Shown piece by piece: positions 6,358-8,213 of a stretch of DNA of 8,213 nt. Source of the stretch: an uncultured Bacteroidota bacterium (GTDB lineage Bacteria; Bacteroidota; Bacteroidia; Chitinophagales; Chitinophagaceae). How positions within the stretch are numbered: the first letter of the stretch is position 1; each line of letters opens with the position of its first letter. Below the pieces are notes generated by a model, which searched no databases, was not told the DNA's origin, and was given only the letters and a program-made list of their open reading frames with translations. Where the stretch lies: positions 1 to 8,213 of the forward strand of contig CAIWHI010000676.1 of the NCBI GenBank assembly GCA_903912435.1, in the 5' to 3' direction. A program made the translations under genes and the position numbers.

Positions 6358-8213
6358 TTGGCTTTTATTGTTGTTTATTTTGAATGTCAGTCTTAGTTAT
6401 TCAAAAGAGAATAAGTATGCTGTTAGTGAGATCCCTGAGCATTTGCTGAAGAATGCCAATGTGGTGAAACGCTATGAGTCTATACACTTTAGTGTTAATA
6501 AAAATCATGAAACTTACCTAACGAAAAAGTACGCGCTAACTATACTTAATGAAAAAGGTGCTGATGAGGCGGTTTTTGTAGCTTACTACGACAAACAGTG
6601 TAAAATAAAATACATGCATGGCACGCTCTATAATGATATAGGCGAGGAAATTAAAAAGGCAGGTGGCAAGGATTTTATTGACCTAAGTGGTGTAAATGAT
6701 AATAACCTTATGGATGATGTGAGGGTTCGCAGGTTGAAATTTTCGTATTATTCATACCCCTATACAGTAGAGTTTGAAGAAGAAGAAGCGACGAGCAATG
6801 ACTTATTTTTTGATAAATGGATTCCCCAGGAACGGAATGATATTGCTGTAGAGCAGAGTGAGTTTTTAGTTACTATGCCACAAAGCGATTCACTTAGGTA
6901 TAAATGTATCAATTTCACCGGTTTGCCTAAAATTGGTGTAGAAGATGATAAGACATATACATGGGAGATAAAAGACCTAAAAGCATTTAAGAGTTATTAT
7001 GGTATGCCATCAATGGATGATATTGTCCCTAAATTATTAATTGGTCCGGTGAATTTTGAGGTGGAAGGTAATTTGGGAAATATGAGTTCCTGGATTGAAT
7101 TTGGGCATTTCTTATGCGATATTAAAAAAAATAAAGATCACTTACCGCCAAATATTATAAATGAGCTACATAAGATGGTAGACACGGCTAAAAGTGCAGA
7201 AGAGAAAATTAGTATTTTGTACCAGTACATGCAAAAACGCACACGATATGTAAGCGTTCAGCTAGGTCTGGGTGGCATAATACCATATGATGCCGAATAT
7301 GTGGCCAAATACGGTTTTGGAGATTGTAAAGCCTTATCCAACTATATGTATAGTCTGCTAAAAGCTGTAGGTATCAAATCATATTATACACTGGTAAAAG
7401 CAGGTGAATACAGAAAAATGGTGAATGATTTTTCATTAAGCCAGTTTAATCATGCTATACTATGTGTGCCTGTGAATAAAGATACCATATGGCTTGAATG
7501 TACGAGCCAGACAAAGCCCGCCGGATATATGGGTGGTTTTACGGGCAACAGGAAGGCTTTGCTTCTTGATGAAACAGGAGGCTATCTGGTAAATACCCCG
7601 GAGTATAAATTAAAGGATAATATGCAAATTCGGAAATTGAAAGGTAAGATAAATGAGGGTGGGGCATTGGTAACCAGGGTTAGCACTACCTATACTGGTA
7701 TGCAGCAAGATGAGCTATCCTCTATGATTGAATATTTAACGAAGGATAAAATCATTGAGGTACTGAGACGTTACCTTGATTTAAGTAATTATGAGATGCT
7801 TAATTATAGCTATCAATCCCAACCTGCAAAGGTGCCATCATTAGTTGAAAATTTAGATTTGAATATTGGTGGTTTTGCGAGCCAAACAGGGAAAAGGTTA
7901 TTTATTGAGCCAAATGTGCTTAATAAAGCGCATCTAAAACTGGATGGTGAAGATGCCCAATTTGGATATGCTTTTTACAATGAATATAAGGACATAGATA
8001 GTGTGGAGATAGCTGTGCCAGATGGGTATATAGCAGAATCTTTGCCTGGTGATACCTCGTTGGTGACGAAGTTCGGCACCTATAAAATACAGATAAAATT
8101 TGCAAATAATACAATTAAATACACAAGGACCAGGGAGCAATATTCAGGTTTTTTCCCACAGTCAGATTCAAAGGAATTGGAACAGTTCCTAAATGCAATC
8201 TATTATTATGACC
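6329..8213 (+). CDS. Gene C: exported DUF3857/transglutaminase-like protein with Cys-His-Glu site, 3'-truncated by window edge
   Basis: The frame is open from ATG 6329 to the window end, giving 628 residues; probably only a short C-terminal piece is missing, judging from A and B. The start overlaps the end of gene B by 29 bp (MNKLYLRKSSW). It is preferred because it supplies the basic n-region of a signal peptide (WLLLLFILNV core, likely cleavage after SYS at residue 25). Later TTG codons would lose it. A DUF3857-like domain covers about 45-200, and the transglutaminase core about 290-400. The catalytic positions are Cys333 (GFGDCKALSNY), His375 (SQFNHAILCV) and Glu390 (WLECTSQTKP), where the third is usually Asp. 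It may therefore be an active cysteine transferase or peptidase-like enzyme; substrate unknown. It is divergent from A and B, notably in having WLECTS and GYMGGFTGNRKALLLDE. No promoter is seen in front of it, so it probably depends on the transcript and translation of gene B. Confidence 0.92.
   Translation, partial: MNKLYLRKSSWLLLLFILNVSLSYSKENKYAVSEIPEHLLKNANVVKRYESIHFSVNKNHETYLTKKYALTILNEKGADEAVFVAYYDKQCKIKYMHGTLYNDIGEEIKKAGGKDFIDLSGVNDNNLMDDVRVRRLKFSYYSYPYTVEFEEEEATSNDLFFDKWIPQERNDIAVEQSEFLVTMPQSDSLRYKCINFTGLPKIGVEDDKTYTWEIKDLKAFKSYYGMPSMDDIVPKLLIGPVNFEVEGNLGNMSSWIEFGHFLCDIKKNKDHLPPNIINELHKMVDTAKSAEEKISILYQYMQKRTRYVSVQLGLGGIIPYDAEYVAKYGFGDCKALSNYMYSLLKAVGIKSYYTLVKAGEYRKMVNDFSLSQFNHAILCVPVNKDTIWLECTSQTKPAGYMGGFTGNRKALLLDETGGYLVNTPEYKLKDNMQIRKLKGKINEGGALVTRVSTTYTGMQQDELSSMIEYLTKDKIIEVLRRYLDLSNYEMLNYSYQSQPAKVPSLVENLDLNIGGFASQTGKRLFIEPNVLNKAHLKLDGEDAQFGYAFYNEYKDIDSVEIAVPDGYIAESLPGDTSLVTKFGTYKIQIKFANNTIKYTRTREQYSGFFPQSDSKELEQFLNAIYYYD

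Noticed and set aside
7920..8140. Minus-strand open frames near the window end
   Set aside because: They overlap the continuous gene C frame and show low-complexity translations without motifs.
2261..8213. Defence system, CRISPR or mobile element
   Set aside because: No repeats of CRISPR type, no transposase, integrase or nuclease motifs; all three genes belong to one exported protein family.

Overview
The window looks like a Bacteroidota chromosome, with moderate confidence; the genus cannot be told. Three things point there: the secreted DUF3857/transglutaminase-like proteins are of a type best known from that phylum, the promoters have a TAnnTTTG-like -7 box, and the starts lack Shine-Dalgarno sequences. 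Every gene is on the + strand.

Layout. Positions 1-1949 hold the 3' three quarters of valS (valyl-tRNA synthetase), whose 5' end lies outside the window. It is followed by a perfect 17-bp stem-loop at 1976-2013, probably its terminator. The rest of the gap, to 2190, contains no gene, only a small GC-rich hairpin that resembles a dispersed intergenic repeat. From 2191 onward there are three consecutive genes for exported proteins with an N-terminal DUF3857 domain and a transglutaminase-like core. Gene A (2261-4264, 667 aa) is intact. Gene B (4355-6357) is a tandem duplicate of A, broken by a one-base deletion at about 4921; restoring the base gives exactly 667 codons again. Gene C (6329-8213, running off the window end) is a more distant member and overlaps the end of B by 29 bp.

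The A/B duplication includes the promoter. About 70 bp upstream of each ATG align without gaps, and the TATCTTTA box stands exactly 16 nt before the ATG in both. The transglutaminase catalytic positions differ between genes. A and B have Val and Tyr where Cys and His should be, so they look non-catalytic. C keeps Cys333 and His375, with Glu390 at the Asp position. The cluster therefore joins one possibly active enzyme to two predicted pseudoenzymes, all with signal peptides and so probably acting in the periplasm or at the outer surface. Their substrate cannot be read from the sequence.

The most notable points are the frameshift in B with its TAATG stop-restart junction, the promoter-inclusive tandem duplication, and the active/inactive split within one cluster. 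I found no CRISPR array, tRNA, rRNA, insertion sequence or defence system.
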